From: Lentilactobacillus diolivorans DSM 14421
GTDB taxonomy: Bacteria > Bacillota > Bacilli > Lactobacillales > Lactobacillaceae
Assembly: GCF_001434255.1 (NCBI RefSeq)
Contig: NZ_AZEY01000105.1
Coordinates: forward strand, 1-59,043
Direction of reading: 5' to 3'
Length of the DNA stretch: 59,043 nt
A program made the translations under genes and the position numbers. The number at the start of each line of letters is the position of its first letter. The first letter of the stretch is position 1. Under the pieces are notes generated by a model, which saw only the letters and a list, made by a program, of their open reading frames with translations, was not told the origin of the DNA and did not search any database. Shown here in pieces: positions 36,946-45,868 of this stretch.

Positions 36946-37738
36946 TACTATCATAATCATCCCCATCGTCATCATCTAAAGAATCATCAAGCGTATCGTT
37001 GAAATCATCGCTATCCCCATCATTGTGGTCATCATCGTCATTAAACTGATCATCATTATCAAAATCGTCATTATCAAAGTCGCTATTATAAGTATCGGTG
37101 TCATCAGGATCATCGTGGTCAAATTGACCGTCATCGGTATCGTAATCGCTTCTAAAGTCATTTTCATCGTTGGGTTGATCGTCAGAATCAAAACCATGAT
37201 CGTTATCAAATGGATCAGCGTGAGTGAGTGACTCATGGTCGTTATCGTCAAAGCGGGTTTCCAGATCGTGCTTTGTAAAGTCGTCCACGTCATTGAAAAG
37301 AAAATCGGTGATTGCGTTATCGTGGTCAAAACCGCCGGATGCCCAAACCCCAAACAAGTATCCGCCGACGATATCAACTAGTGGATTGCCGTCATCGACC
37401 GTATTATCTTGTGGAGAATAATTGCTTGGTAATTGTGAAGGGTCAATGCTTTGTGGCGCGTCGGAGTGTTTTCTGGTCTCCTTGGTCAAATCCAAGCGTT
37501 CGTTCTTTTCGTCACTAACAAGAGTCGGATGATAAGGAGTTGTTTGTAAAAGCTGGTTACTTTCGGCTCCTTCAGTATGTCGCAGCGGGGTAATTTTTCC
37601 AGATGAATTGATGACTGCCAGAATTTGTGGATCCAGTTTAAAAGTGGCACTGTCAGTGGATTGGATATGAGTGGATCCATAGGTCAGATGGTGAGTAAAT
37701 GGCAGTCTTAATAGCTGTTGTTTGGTGAGTTTAATCAT
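36920..37738 (-). CDS. Protein with a long Asp-rich low-complexity tail
   Basis: About 272 residues from ATG 37738 (frame open to 37771). The first about 130 residues are ordinary (MIKLTKQQLLRLPFTHHLTYG..., with GGYLFGVWASGGFDHDN). The last about 130 are dominated by Asp with Asn, His, Ser and Gly. The tail is encoded by an imperfect GAT/GAC repeat, which makes misleading ORFs in other frames. There is no signal peptide and no membrane helix. It overlaps the next gene, which has a membrane anchor. A metal-binding or charge-shielding role is possible, not shown. Confidence 0.65.
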   Translation of the reverse strand: MIKLTKQQLLRLPFTHHLTYGSTHIQSTDSATFKLDPQILAVINSSGKITPLRHTEGAESNQLLQTTPYHPTLVSDEKNERLDLTKETRKHSDAPQSIDPSQLPSNYSPQDNTVDDGNPLVDIVGGYLFGVWASGGFDHDNAITDFLFNDVDDFTKHDLETRFDDNDHESLTHADPFDNDHGFDSDDQPNDENDFRSDYDTDDGQFDHDDPDDTDTYNSDFDNDDFDNDDQFNDDDDHNDGDSDDFNDTLDDSLDDDDGDDYDSNGDGDNNW

Positions 37739-37812
37739 AATGAGGACTTTCTTTCTTGGGCAGAGCGCCAATAATGTCTAAATTAATTTTAATATTTCTA
37801 GTTTATTATTAA

Positions 37813-38304
37813 TTATAAGTCATTTATATCCGAAATGATTTTTTTCAGGAAGATATCTGTATTCCCGTTTACGAGAAGGCGGTCGTCAGGTGATAAGTAA
37901 TCATTGGGTAACCACCATTTCTCAAGCAGTTTTGATGAAAATGGCTGTGGCTTTTTGGCGTTATGTTTTAAAGTTTGCTCAAAAGAAATATTGAGGTAAT
38001 AAATGAATGCATGGTGACCGAATTGCTGACTAATTTGTTCTAGCATTTGTCCGTAGACGTCTTTTCGCAAAATACCCTCCAAAATGATGATTGGATAATG
38101 ATTTTGACCCCAAGTGACTAAGCTTTCGATCAGACTAATGGCGGGAGTACCAGGATGATCATTCGCATGTAACAGATTTCTACGCAGGACATCTTGTTGA
38201 AGCAGGAGACAGTTTTGGTAGCCGAAATGGGCTTGCAGTTTCTTCGCTAATACAGTTTTGCCGCTAGCAGAATTACCGCGGATTAGGATTAAAATTGGTA
38301 CCAT
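37813..38304 (-). CDS. P-loop kinase-like protein
   Basis: 163 residues opening with LILIRGNSASGKTVLAKKL, a Walker A motif (GNSASGKT). Then come LLLQQDVLRRNLL and IIILEGILRKDVYGQML, as in small nucleotide or zeta-toxin-like kinases. Relatives are annotated as uridine-kinase-like or AAA proteins; the substrate cannot be told. Ribosome site GGGGGAC eight bases before ATG. Cytosolic, monocistronic. Confidence 0.75.
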   Translation of the reverse strand: MVPILILIRGNSASGKTVLAKKLQAHFGYQNCLLLQQDVLRRNLLHANDHPGTPAISLIESLVTWGQNHYPIIILEGILRKDVYGQMLEQISQQFGHHAFIYYLNISFEQTLKHNAKKPQPFSSKLLEKWWLPNDYLSPDDRLLVNGNTDIFLKKIISDINDL

Positions 38305-38355
38305 TAATTATCGTCCCCCTAAAATTATGGAATCGAATTTTTACCTTAGGGTTGA

Positions 38356-38547
38356 TTATTGGTTCCTTTTGTTTTGGTATTTCGTTAATGAAACGGCCAA
38401 CACTGCAATGCCGCAAGTCATGAGGATTGTGCATAGCGTTCGTGCAAAATTGGTCATTTTATTATAAAACAAAAATAATCTGCCACCGCCAATCACAAAA
38501 AATGAAAAGCCAAGACATGTTAACTGAGATGATGACCATGTTCGCAA
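38356..38547 (-). CDS. Small membrane protein with TTG start
   Basis: 63 residues: MRTWSSSQLTCLGFSFFVIGGGRLFLFYNKMTNFARTLCTILMTCGIAVLAVSLTKYQNKRNQ, two hydrophobic helices and a basic end. AAGGAG stands eight bases before the TTG at 38547, a near-ideal ribosome site, so the frame is probably real despite its size. Function unknown. Confidence 0.5.
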   Translation of the reverse strand: MRTWSSSQLTCLGFSFFVIGGGRLFLFYNKMTNFARTLCTILMTCGIAVLAVSLTKYQNKRNQ

Positions 38548-38609
38548 TGCTTTTTTCTCCTTGTGTTTTTGGATGTTTTAGCTTCGAGAATAGGTGCTTG
38601 CTAATTTGG

Positions 38610-38861
38610 TTACCAATCCAGCTTTCCCAGTAACCAATGGGTCAGTATGAGTGTTGGAATTGCAATAACGATCAGAATCAAGAAAAGCAACGGTAAGCCG
38701 CCCAGGGAAAAGTAATTGACGGAGCTAAGTTGTTCAATAAAATTTTGAAAGATTAAAAATAATAATTTCCAGAATAGTTGAAACAAGGCTAGAAAGACAA
38801 TCCACCATGTAATCTGGTGCTTAATTCGGCTGAGTCGACGTTCTTTATAATTGTCATTCAT
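38610..38861 (-). CDS. Small two-TM membrane protein
   Basis: 83 residues with a basic N terminus (MNDNYKERRLSRIKHQ) and two helices (about 18-38 and 52-75). GGAG lies 14 bases before the ATG, rather far. Same strand as the small membrane genes on both sides; function unknown. Confidence 0.65.
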   Translation of the reverse strand: MNDNYKERRLSRIKHQITWWIVFLALFQLFWKLLFLIFQNFIEQLSSVNYFSLGGLPLLFLILIVIAIPTLILTHWLLGKLDW

Positions 38862-38968
38862 ATCAATTAGTTAATCTCCTTAAATGTTTTGAAGACATTC
38901 TAACAAGTTTTTATGAAGTTTGTTTGAAAATCTGGAATAAGCATTTATTCAAATTGGTTGATTACACC

Positions 38969-39004
38969 AAAAAAGCTGAGATAAATTTTTTCTCAGCTTT
39001 TTTG
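38969..39004 (-). terminator. Terminator after the 39.0-kb gene
   Basis: Stem AAAAAAGCTGAGA / TCTCAGCTTTTTT with an AT-rich loop. It can act on both strands. Confidence 0.8.
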
Positions 39005-39020
39005 ATACATATCATGATAG

Positions 39021-39236
39021 TCAAAGCTTTTTATTTTTATTAGCTTCGCTTACTGCCCGTGGTCCAACAAAAATAATTCCCAGTAAGGCTGCAATCCCAA
39101 CAATTAAGGCGATCCACCAGCGAATACTGAACATTGGCGGTGTCGAGTCAAAGACAACCAGGAAGCTCAGTGCGACACCAATAATTCCAAGCCAAAAAAC
39201 GTAGGTCTTATAAAAATTTTTGTTGAATTTCATCAT
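39021..39236 (-). CDS. Small two-TM membrane protein
   Basis: 71 residues, helices at about 12-29 and 38-58 (WWIALIVGIAALLGIIFVGP), charged C terminus. Ribosome site GGGGGTCGATC before tandem ATG codons. Function unknown; typical of lactobacillar small hydrophobic proteins. Confidence 0.65.
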   Translation of the reverse strand: MMKFNKNFYKTYVFWLGIIGVALSFLVVFDSTPPMFSIRWWIALIVGIAALLGIIFVGPRAVSEANKNKKL

Positions 39237-39392
39237 GATCGACCCCCCTTTTGCAAGGCCTGATCCACAGTTCCAACTTAATTATACAGTTATTTATCAA
39301 TAAGCTGGTGGTTTAACATTTTTAATTTTACAGTGGATTCAGATTTGAGAGACCCAAGAACAATTCAATGAGTTAGCCGATTTTATCAGCGA

Positions 39393-40835
39393 TTATTTCA
39401 AATCAGCCGGGTTTACCGCTTTGCCTTGCATGACTGAAAGCACGAAGGCTCCAATGATAATTACAAGAGAAACAGCGAACGCAATGTGCATCCCGAAGAT
39501 AAACGTCTCTGGTTGGCTTGGCAGATAAGTCGTGATATGAAAGCCGGCTTTAAGGCTCATGCCAACGAAAAGGGTACTGGTTGATAACGCGGTTCCGGAA
39601 ATCATGCCGATGTTTCGGGCCAGTGCATTCAGGCTGCCAGCGCTCCCAAGCTGATCTTTTGGAACGACAGACATCACGATATCACTGTTTGGTGACTGGA
39701 AGAGCCCAGTCCCGATTGCCATAATCACCGTGATCACAACGTAGACCCAGATTGGACTTGTCAAGCTTAGGAAATAGTAGAGCGCCTGGGCGAATGCGAC
39801 AATTGCCAGACCAATCGTGGCAACTTTGGCTTGAGAGTAATGATCAGCAAACCAACCACCAAGTGGACCGGCAAAGACCATAATGACCGGAAAAATAATG
39901 AGTAGTGCGCCGGCTTGCCCAGCACTTAGTCCCCGCGCATCTTCCAGGTAAAATGGGATGATGACCACGGTAAAGAAGTTGGACAGAAAAATCAGGACAG
40001 CCGCTCCCAAACCATACGTAAACGGTTTGATTTTGAACAAGGATAGCGGCATTAGTGGGTTCTTTGCCCGCTTTTCCGTGTGAATAAAGCCCCAGAATGT
40101 GATAATTGCAATCGCGAATAGAATCAGTGGTAATGGGGCTGTGTAACCAATCTCCTGCCCCAGGAAGACGCCAAGAAACAGGCCGAAAATTAATAACGAA
40201 AAGTTAAGAAATCCGAACCAGTCGATTCCCTTTCCAGTTGTTTGATAGTTTTTGGGCATCACAACGGCGCCCAGAATGATTGCAAAAATGCCAAACGGTA
40301 AGTTGACCCAGAAAATATATCCCCAAGATAATTGCGATAGGATCAGGCCGCCTAATCCGGGCCCGGCGATGGCTCCCAATGCGACAAACGTTCCGACAAA
40401 CCCCATTGCCCGGCCACGTTCTTTTACGCCAAAAGTCGAGGTTGTGATACCGTACGTATTCGACAGGGTCATTGCCGCGCCAATTCCTTGAACGGCTCGG
40501 CCAACGAGTAACCATGGAAAATTAATTTGTAAACCGGAAATAAACGAACCGGCGATGAACACAACGGTTCCAATCCGAAAGACTTTGATTTTGCCATATA
40601 AATCGCCCAGTTTACCAAAAAACAGCAGTAAGGCGCTTAAGATAATCAAATATGCGGAAACCACCCATTCGATTTCATTCATTGGCACGTGTAGTTGCTT
40701 GGACATAATCGGCATGGCAATATTAACAATACTAGCATCCAAATTTGACATAAACGCGAACGTCCCAATTGAAACTAAAATCCACCAACCATTTTTTTGC
40801 GTGGTCGTTTGGGTAGTCGGTGTTTTCTTCATCAT
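39393..40835 (-). CDS. DHA2-family multidrug MFS transporter
   Basis: 480 residues with 14 predicted helices, proton-coupled drug or metabolite export of the EmrB/QacA type. Landmarks: NLDASIVNIAMPIMSKQL in helix 1, GKLGDLYGKIKVFRIG (motif A), GRAVQGIGAAMTLSNTYGI (motif C-like region), GPGLGGLILSQLSWGYIFWVNLPFG (motif C). Specificity is unknown. Divergent from the peptidase E-like gene; no adjacent regulator. Confidence 0.92.
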   Translation of the reverse strand: MMKKTPTTQTTTQKNGWWILVSIGTFAFMSNLDASIVNIAMPIMSKQLHVPMNEIEWVVSAYLIILSALLLFFGKLGDLYGKIKVFRIGTVVFIAGSFISGLQINFPWLLVGRAVQGIGAAMTLSNTYGITTSTFGVKERGRAMGFVGTFVALGAIAGPGLGGLILSQLSWGYIFWVNLPFGIFAIILGAVVMPKNYQTTGKGIDWFGFLNFSLLIFGLFLGVFLGQEIGYTAPLPLILFAIAIITFWGFIHTEKRAKNPLMPLSLFKIKPFTYGLGAAVLIFLSNFFTVVIIPFYLEDARGLSAGQAGALLIIFPVIMVFAGPLGGWFADHYSQAKVATIGLAIVAFAQALYYFLSLTSPIWVYVVITVIMAIGTGLFQSPNSDIVMSVVPKDQLGSAGSLNALARNIGMISGTALSTSTLFVGMSLKAGFHITTYLPSQPETFIFGMHIAFAVSLVIIIGAFVLSVMQGKAVNPADLK

Positions 40836-41010
40836 TTTGTTTTACCCCCTCAGATACGATAAAGATTTTATGCGATTAATTCAGCTTCATTATACGCAGG
40901 TTGGGAGAAAACTAATGAATTTTGCTTGGATAAACATGCTCAACGGCTAAGCTTCGAGTGATATAATGAGCAATAAACTTGTGAGCAGAACAGGTATCGG
41001 AGGTTGTGCA

Positions 41011-41634
41011 ATGACTAGCATTTTATTATCTTCAAGAGCATTTGTTACTGATCTTATTACGCACACCTTTTTTGAGTTAATGGCGGATGGAAACAAAAAT
41101 CGGCCGGTTGTAATTATTGTTAATTCAGTTAAGGAAGGAAAACAGCATCCTAAAATGATCGCACTAAAAAACACCTTAATCCAAAAAGATGTTTTGCGGC
41201 CAATCTTGTTTGATGTTTATCATGATGATGTTGCAGTGTTAAAGCAGGCAGCAGCTATCATTTTAAATGGGGGTTATGAATTCTTTTTGTTGCATAGTTT
41301 GAAAGAATCCGGGATGGGGCAGGTGCTCAGAACACTTATTTTAAAAGGAGTGCCGACATATGGCATTAGTGCCGGTGCGATTGTTTTGGGGCCTGATCTT
41401 GGATTATATCAAGCCATTTATCCTGAAGACAATCTATTTCACGATAAAGATATTAGTGGCCTTCACGTGACAGACATTAGAATTTATCCGCACTATGATC
41501 AACATTTTGTTCAGGATCCAACGCTAGCCGAAAAAATTTCAAAATGGGAAACGGCAACTCATAATCATGTGATTCGAATCGCTAATGATGAGGGCGTAGT
41601 CATTAGTGACAATGCTGCTCGGCGGTTCAAATGA
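41011..41634 (+). CDS. Peptidase S51 (dipeptidase E)-like protein
   Basis: 207 residues from ATG 41011, six bases after GGAGG; the frame is open to 40966. Class I amidotransferase-like fold. NGGYEFFLLHSL replaces the usual GGGNTFxLL, and the nucleophile Ser lies in YGISAGAIVLGP; a distal HYDQHF may give the acid-His relay. The N-terminal loop differs from well-studied peptidase E, so Asp-dipeptidase activity is only probable. Cytosolic, monocistronic. Confidence 0.78.
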   Translation: MTSILLSSRAFVTDLITHTFFELMADGNKNRPVVIIVNSVKEGKQHPKMIALKNTLIQKDVLRPILFDVYHDDVAVLKQAAAIILNGGYEFFLLHSLKESGMGQVLRTLILKGVPTYGISAGAIVLGPDLGLYQAIYPEDNLFHDKDISGLHVTDIRIYPHYDQHFVQDPTLAEKISKWETATHNHVIRIANDEGVVISDNAARRFK

Positions 41635-41654
41635 CGAAGCTTGTTGTGCAAAAT

Positions 41655-42206
41655 TTAATCCTTGGATGATGGCGATTTAACCGTCGATTTCGTTGCTTTT
41701 GATGTCTGTTTTCCTCGGCGAATGATGATGGGAATTAGAAATAAGATGCCAACCAAGATAACCAGAATATTAATCACAGAGTTTTTGAAGATGTTAAAGC
41801 CCCAGGTTGAAACATCTCCATAAGACTGTGTTTGAGAAGCGCTATATTCCCACGGGTTGGATGTGACGTGATCAGGTGTCCATGAGTGGCCTTTATGATT
41901 GTTCTGAATATCTTGATGATGAAGTTTCATTGCTTTATCTTTGTATGTTTCAAAAGCGACGGATTTGCTGCTGTATAGACGAGGCAGATAATGTCTGATA
42001 ATCGGGAGAAGAATCAACAAATTAAATAAGAAGTAAAGATCGACAAGGCTATAATTCATTTGGAATTGAAGTGCGCTGGCACCACTTTTATCCACGAGAT
42101 ATGGAAAGGTGATTGAACCATAAAACAGCAGGACTAAGAAGAATGCCAACAAACCACTCAGCACGAAATAGCAATATTTGATAACCGTTTTGATTATTCT
42201 CATCAT
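41655..42206 (-). CDS. Three-TM membrane protein of unknown function
   Basis: About 183 residues: two helices in the first 75 residues, a hydrophilic loop (about 85-145, with TPDHVTSNPWEYSASQTQSYGDVSTWG), then one helix and a basic Ser/Thr-rich tail. Start at tandem ATG near 42206 after GGACGGTGATC. Convergent with the peptidase gene. Family not recognised. Confidence 0.6.
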   Translation of the reverse strand: MMRIIKTVIKYCYFVLSGLLAFFLVLLFYGSITFPYLVDKSGASALQFQMNYSLVDLYFLFNLLILLPIIRHYLPRLYSSKSVAFETYKDKAMKLHHQDIQNNHKGHSWTPDHVTSNPWEYSASQTQSYGDVSTWGFNIFKNSVINILVILVGILFLIPIIIRRGKQTSKATKSTVKSPSSKD

Positions 42207-42311
42207 GATCACCGTCCAATTTGTTTAATAAGTTACTATGAGAATAGCACGAAAGTCGGTCGACTGATAGATTGAATTGCGATTTGATGGCATGCGACAG
42301 AGCAATTGAGA

Positions 42312-42362
42312 AAGGACCCGCTATTTGAAGTATCATTGAGGCTTCAAATAGCGGGTCCTTTG
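42312..42362. terminator. Intrinsic terminator
   Basis: Stem AAAGGACCCGCTATTTGAAG / CTTCAAATAGCGGGTCCTTT, about 20 bp. It ends the 42.4-kb gene on the minus strand. Confidence 0.85.
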
Positions 42363-42406
42363 CTGGTTAAATTTTTATTGTTGATCTAATTAGATTGGCC
42401 CAGATT

Positions 42407-42736
42407 TTAGTCAGTGCGCCATCTTTCAAAATATGCGGTGTTTTTGCCAAGATAGTCAATTGCTTCGTTGGCTAATTGGGTTGCCCGCGTTTTAGCTTCT
42501 TCTGCATCCAAGCCATCATAGTCACGGACAAACCCTTCGCCGATGTTGAAAAATTTATTCTGACGGCCAAAACCATTGTCTTTAAATAAATCATCAAGCT
42601 TTGTAATGTCGTCTTTAGCAGCATCATAAACGATTTGAGAAAGATTCTTTTTGGGATCCAAGAGGGTCGCCGCATATGTAACGATAAATTCGTCCATATC
42701 GATGATAATATCGTGCTTTCTATTTTTTCTTGCCAT
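42407..42736 (-). CDS. Small cytosolic protein of unknown function
   Basis: 109 residues, helical and charged (MARKNRKHDIIIDMDEFIVTYAATLLDPKKN...), without membrane or signal segments. Ribosome site GAGGTG. It is monocistronic with a strong terminator downstream. I do not recognise the family. Confidence 0.6.
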   Translation of the reverse strand: MARKNRKHDIIIDMDEFIVTYAATLLDPKKNLSQIVYDAAKDDITKLDDLFKDNGFGRQNKFFNIGEGFVRDYDGLDAEEAKTRATQLANEAIDYLGKNTAYFERWRTD

Positions 42737-42835
42737 TATATTTTCACCTCACTATTCAGTTTAATGCTTTTGGTTGGGATTGGCTAATTTTATTCGGAAT
42801 TTGGGGTAGTTAGAGATATTTTGGATTTTTCGTCG

Positions 42836-43160
42836 TGCCGAGCTGAAATGTGCGTTCAAGCCGAGGGGCTGCTCTCGGTTATATAGCTAAACAATCTCAA
42901 TGTTCCAAAATCAGGTATATTGAGGGAATGGACTATTAACCGAGCCGAAATGTGCGCCAAGCAGCAGCTCCCGGCCATATAACCAAACAATCTCAATGTG
43001 CCCAAAACCAGGCATATTGGTGGAATGGATTATTAACCGAGCTGAAATGTGCTCCAAAAGGCTGATCCCGGCCATATAACTAAACAATCTCAATGTGCCC
43101 AAAACCAGGCACATTGAGATTGTTTAGTTATATGGCCGGGATCAGCCTTTTTCCGCACTC
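42836..43160 (-). repeat. Hairpin-repeat array F, with a 43-bp perfect palindrome
   Basis: Minus-oriented and begins at the potD stop codon. The proximal hairpin has arms 43057-43099 and 43108-43150 that pair without a single mismatch over 43 bp (8-base loop), including CCCGGCCATATAAC / GTTATATGGCCGGG, where other copies have a bulge. Two partial units follow further from the gene, each containing AACAATCTCAATGT with unpaired partners. Confidence 0.92.
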
Positions 43161-44231
43161 TTACTTGTTCATCTTAAACTCCAAATACAAATCATTATAC
43201 TGCTGAACCTTCTGGGCACTCAGGTTGCGATACACCTGCAGTTTATCAATGACCTTTTGCGGCGGATAAAACTGCTTATCTTCCCGGACCTTTTTCGGCA
43301 GTAGCTTAAATGCTGCTGTATTTGGGGTCGAGTAACCGATATAACGAGCGTTTTGTGCCGCGTTTTCCGGCTTGCTCATGAAGTTCAGGAACGCATAAAT
43401 TGCCTTGTAATGCTTGGCCGTCTTGGGGATAACCAGGTTATCAAACCACATATTGCTGCCCTCGGTTGGCACCACATAGTGCAAGTGCGCGTTCTGCGAC
43501 ATCATTTCCGTCGCCTCACCGGACCAGTCAACGGCTACCGGTGCTTCACCTTCCGCCATATACATTTTAATTTCATCGGCGACAACCGCTTTGACATTTG
43601 GTGACAGCCGATTAAGTTTATCCTTGGCAGCAATCATTTCCCGAGAATTGGTTGTGTTTACTGAATGACCCATGGAAATGAGCGAGAAGCCCATAATATC
43701 CCTAGCTGAGTCAATCAGCATAATGTCATTTCGATATTTTTTACTCCAGAGCTGATTCCAATGTTCTAAAGAACCCGTTTTAACATCCTGGTCGTTATAG
43801 ATAATACCTAGTGTACCCCAGAAATAGGGAATTGAGTATTTGTTACCAGGATCAAAACTTTTATTCATAAATGAAGCCCCATAGTTATTGAGACCGGTCA
43901 ATTTTGACTTATCCAACGGAACAAGCAGGTGATCAGCCTTCATCTTTTGAACCATGTAATCGCTGGGGACGGTTAAATCATAGTTAGTGCCGCCCTGCTG
44001 TACCTTGGTGTACATTGCTTCATTACTATCGAAGGTATCCACATTGACGTGATAACCGGTTTCTTTTTGAAATTTGGTCAGAAGGTTGGGATCAATATAG
44101 TCACCCCAATTATATAAATTGAGAACTTTATTGCCCGAATCACCGGTTGATTTGGTGAGTTGATTACTCCCATAGGCGAGACCGGCACAAATGGCAAGGA
44201 TCGCGATAAACACCATCGCAAACTTTTTCAT
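43161..44231 (-). CDS. potD: Spermidine/putrescine-binding protein
   Basis: Extracellular substrate-binding component of the polyamine ABC importer. 356 residues with an N-terminal signal/anchor (MKKFAMVFIAILAICAGLAYGSNQ; the Cys at about 16 is a possible lipid site, though the lipobox is weak). The mature part starts LNLYNWGDYIDPNLLTKF, the family hallmark, followed by VDTFDSNEAMYTKVQQG and VPSDYMVQKM. Overlaps potC by 4 bp. Last gene of the potABCD operon. Confidence 0.95.
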   Translation of the reverse strand: MKKFAMVFIAILAICAGLAYGSNQLTKSTGDSGNKVLNLYNWGDYIDPNLLTKFQKETGYHVNVDTFDSNEAMYTKVQQGGTNYDLTVPSDYMVQKMKADHLLVPLDKSKLTGLNNYGASFMNKSFDPGNKYSIPYFWGTLGIIYNDQDVKTGSLEHWNQLWSKKYRNDIMLIDSARDIMGFSLISMGHSVNTTNSREMIAAKDKLNRLSPNVKAVVADEIKMYMAEGEAPVAVDWSGEATEMMSQNAHLHYVVPTEGSNMWFDNLVIPKTAKHYKAIYAFLNFMSKPENAAQNARYIGYSTPNTAAFKLLPKKVREDKQFYPPQKVIDKLQVYRNLSAQKVQQYNDLYLEFKMNK

Positions 44232-45049
44232 TTTCCGGTCACCTCCAATTTATCCTGTTTCTTTAGTTTACTAGCGTTGTGATTTTCAATGAAATAGTAC
44301 ACGACAACAAGAATTAACGAGAAGATAAACATAATTCCGGCTAAGGCATTAATTTCCAAACTAATCCCTTGGCGGGCTCGTGAGTAAATTTCAACGGACA
44401 AGGTGCTAAATCCGTTCCCAGTTACAAAGAAGGTAACGGCAAAATCATCCAGAGAATAGGTAATCGCCATGAAAAAGCCGGCAATAATTCCTGGTTGAAT
44501 AACCGGTAGAACAATTCTGCTTAGGGTTTGGCCGGTCGTAGCACCAAGATCGTTGGCCGCGTTAATGAGTGATGGACTCATTTCATCCAGTCTCGGCAAG
44601 ACCATTAACAGGACAATCGGAATTTCAAAGGCAATGTGGCTTAGCAGCACTGACCAGAACCCTAATGGGACCTTCAGTGCAGTAAAGAAAATCAAAAAGC
44701 TGGCACCGATGATAACGTCTGGTGAAACCAACAGGATGTTATTAAGCGATAACAGGGTTTCACGTTGATGCCGCCGCTTAGTGTTGTTGACCGCCAATGC
44801 GCCCATTGTTCCAATGATGGTCGAGAAAGTCGATGACAGCAGGGCGATTAGAATGGTGTCCAGAAAGATTGCCAACATTCGTTTATCAGCAAATAATTCG
44901 CCATAGTGGGTCAACGTAAACCCATTAAAATTAGTCATGGTGGTACCCTTGCTGAATGAATACAGAATCAGGTAAACAATTGGAATATAGAGCAGTAAGA
45001 AAACAATAATAATATACAATCTTCCTAATTTTGATGAACGATTGGCCAT
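44228..45049 (-). CDS. potC: Spermidine/putrescine ABC transporter permease
   Basis: Membrane permease with six helices, 273 residues. The EAA loop that contacts the ATPase is visible as LINAANDLGATTGQTLSRIVLPVIQPGI. The start shares one base with the potB stop and the stop overlaps potD, so the whole operon is tightly coupled. Confidence 0.94.
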   Translation of the reverse strand: MANRSSKLGRLYIIIVFLLLYIPIVYLILYSFSKGTTMTNFNGFTLTHYGELFADKRMLAIFLDTILIALLSSTFSTIIGTMGALAVNNTKRRHQRETLLSLNNILLVSPDVIIGASFLIFFTALKVPLGFWSVLLSHIAFEIPIVLLMVLPRLDEMSPSLINAANDLGATTGQTLSRIVLPVIQPGIIAGFFMAITYSLDDFAVTFFVTGNGFSTLSVEIYSRARQGISLEINALAGIMFIFSLILVVVYYFIENHNASKLKKQDKLEVTGK

Positions 45050-45858
45050 TATGATCGCCTCCTGTTCCGTTTAGTGGTTGTCAGCAACATAACAATCACC
45101 ATTGAAATAATCAGAACCACACCAATCGTCGACCCCATTCCCCAATTCATGGTTGTTAGGAAATGTTCTTCAACGGCAGTTCCCAATGTAATGACTTTAT
45201 TACCACCAATTAATCTGGAAAGCATGAAAAGGGATAGGGAAGGGATGAAGACAATTTGGATACCGGACTTAATCCCCGGCATCGTTAGTGGAATGATAAT
45301 CTTGGTTAAGGTTTGCCAATTTGTCGCCCCTAAATCCCGGCTGGCTTTAATATATGACTCGCTGATATCGGTCATCGAGTTATATATCGGCAGGATCATA
45401 AATGGAATTTGAATATAAGCAGCGACCAGAATGAAGCTGGCGTCCGTAAACAACATGTGCTGAACCGGCAGGCCAAAAAACTGGAAAATGTTATTAACCA
45501 GACCATCGTGACTCAAGAGACCAATAAAGGCGTACGCTTTTAACAGCAGGTTAATCCACGTTGGCAGGATAACCAGTAGAATCCAGAGGTCGCGATGCTT
45601 TAGCTTACTGATGACCAACGCCATTGGGTAACTGATTAGAATGGAAAATAGCGTAATTAAAAAAGCGTACAGAACTGAATTAGCCGTCATGGTTAAATAA
45701 GTACCTGATGAAAAGAATTCTTGATAGTTTGAGAAGGTAAACTGATGATGAATATTAAAGAATGAATAATAGACAATTAAGGCAACCGGTGAGATCACAA
45801 AGAGGACCAACCAGAGCATGTAAGGCGTGTAAAACATGGTTTTGAAACTTCGTCTCAT
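45049..45858 (-). CDS. potB: Spermidine/putrescine ABC transporter permease
   Basis: Second permease, 269 residues from ATG 45858 (AGGGGC before it); the frame is open to 45951, inside potA. EAA loop SYIKASRDLGATNWQTLTKIIIPLTMPGI. Pairs with PotC to form the channel. Confidence 0.94.
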   Translation of the reverse strand: MRRSFKTMFYTPYMLWLVLFVISPVALIVYYSFFNIHHQFTFSNYQEFFSSGTYLTMTANSVLYAFLITLFSILISYPMALVISKLKHRDLWILLVILPTWINLLLKAYAFIGLLSHDGLVNNIFQFFGLPVQHMLFTDASFILVAAYIQIPFMILPIYNSMTDISESYIKASRDLGATNWQTLTKIIIPLTMPGIKSGIQIVFIPSLSLFMLSRLIGGNKVITLGTAVEEHFLTTMNWGMGSTIGVVLIISMVIVMLLTTTKRNRRRS

Positions 45859-45868
45859 GATAAGCCCC

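Noticed and set aside
36976-37377. Ile/Met/Thr-rich ORF overlapping the Asp-rich gene
   Set aside because: It is a frame shadow of the GAT/GAC repeat, with no ribosome site and membrane-like composition produced by codon shift only.
42911-43114. Minus-strand ORF with internal duplicate CLVLGTLRLFSYMAG / PGFGHIEIVWLYGRE
   Set aside because: The duplication reflects two hairpin units of array F, not a protein repeat.
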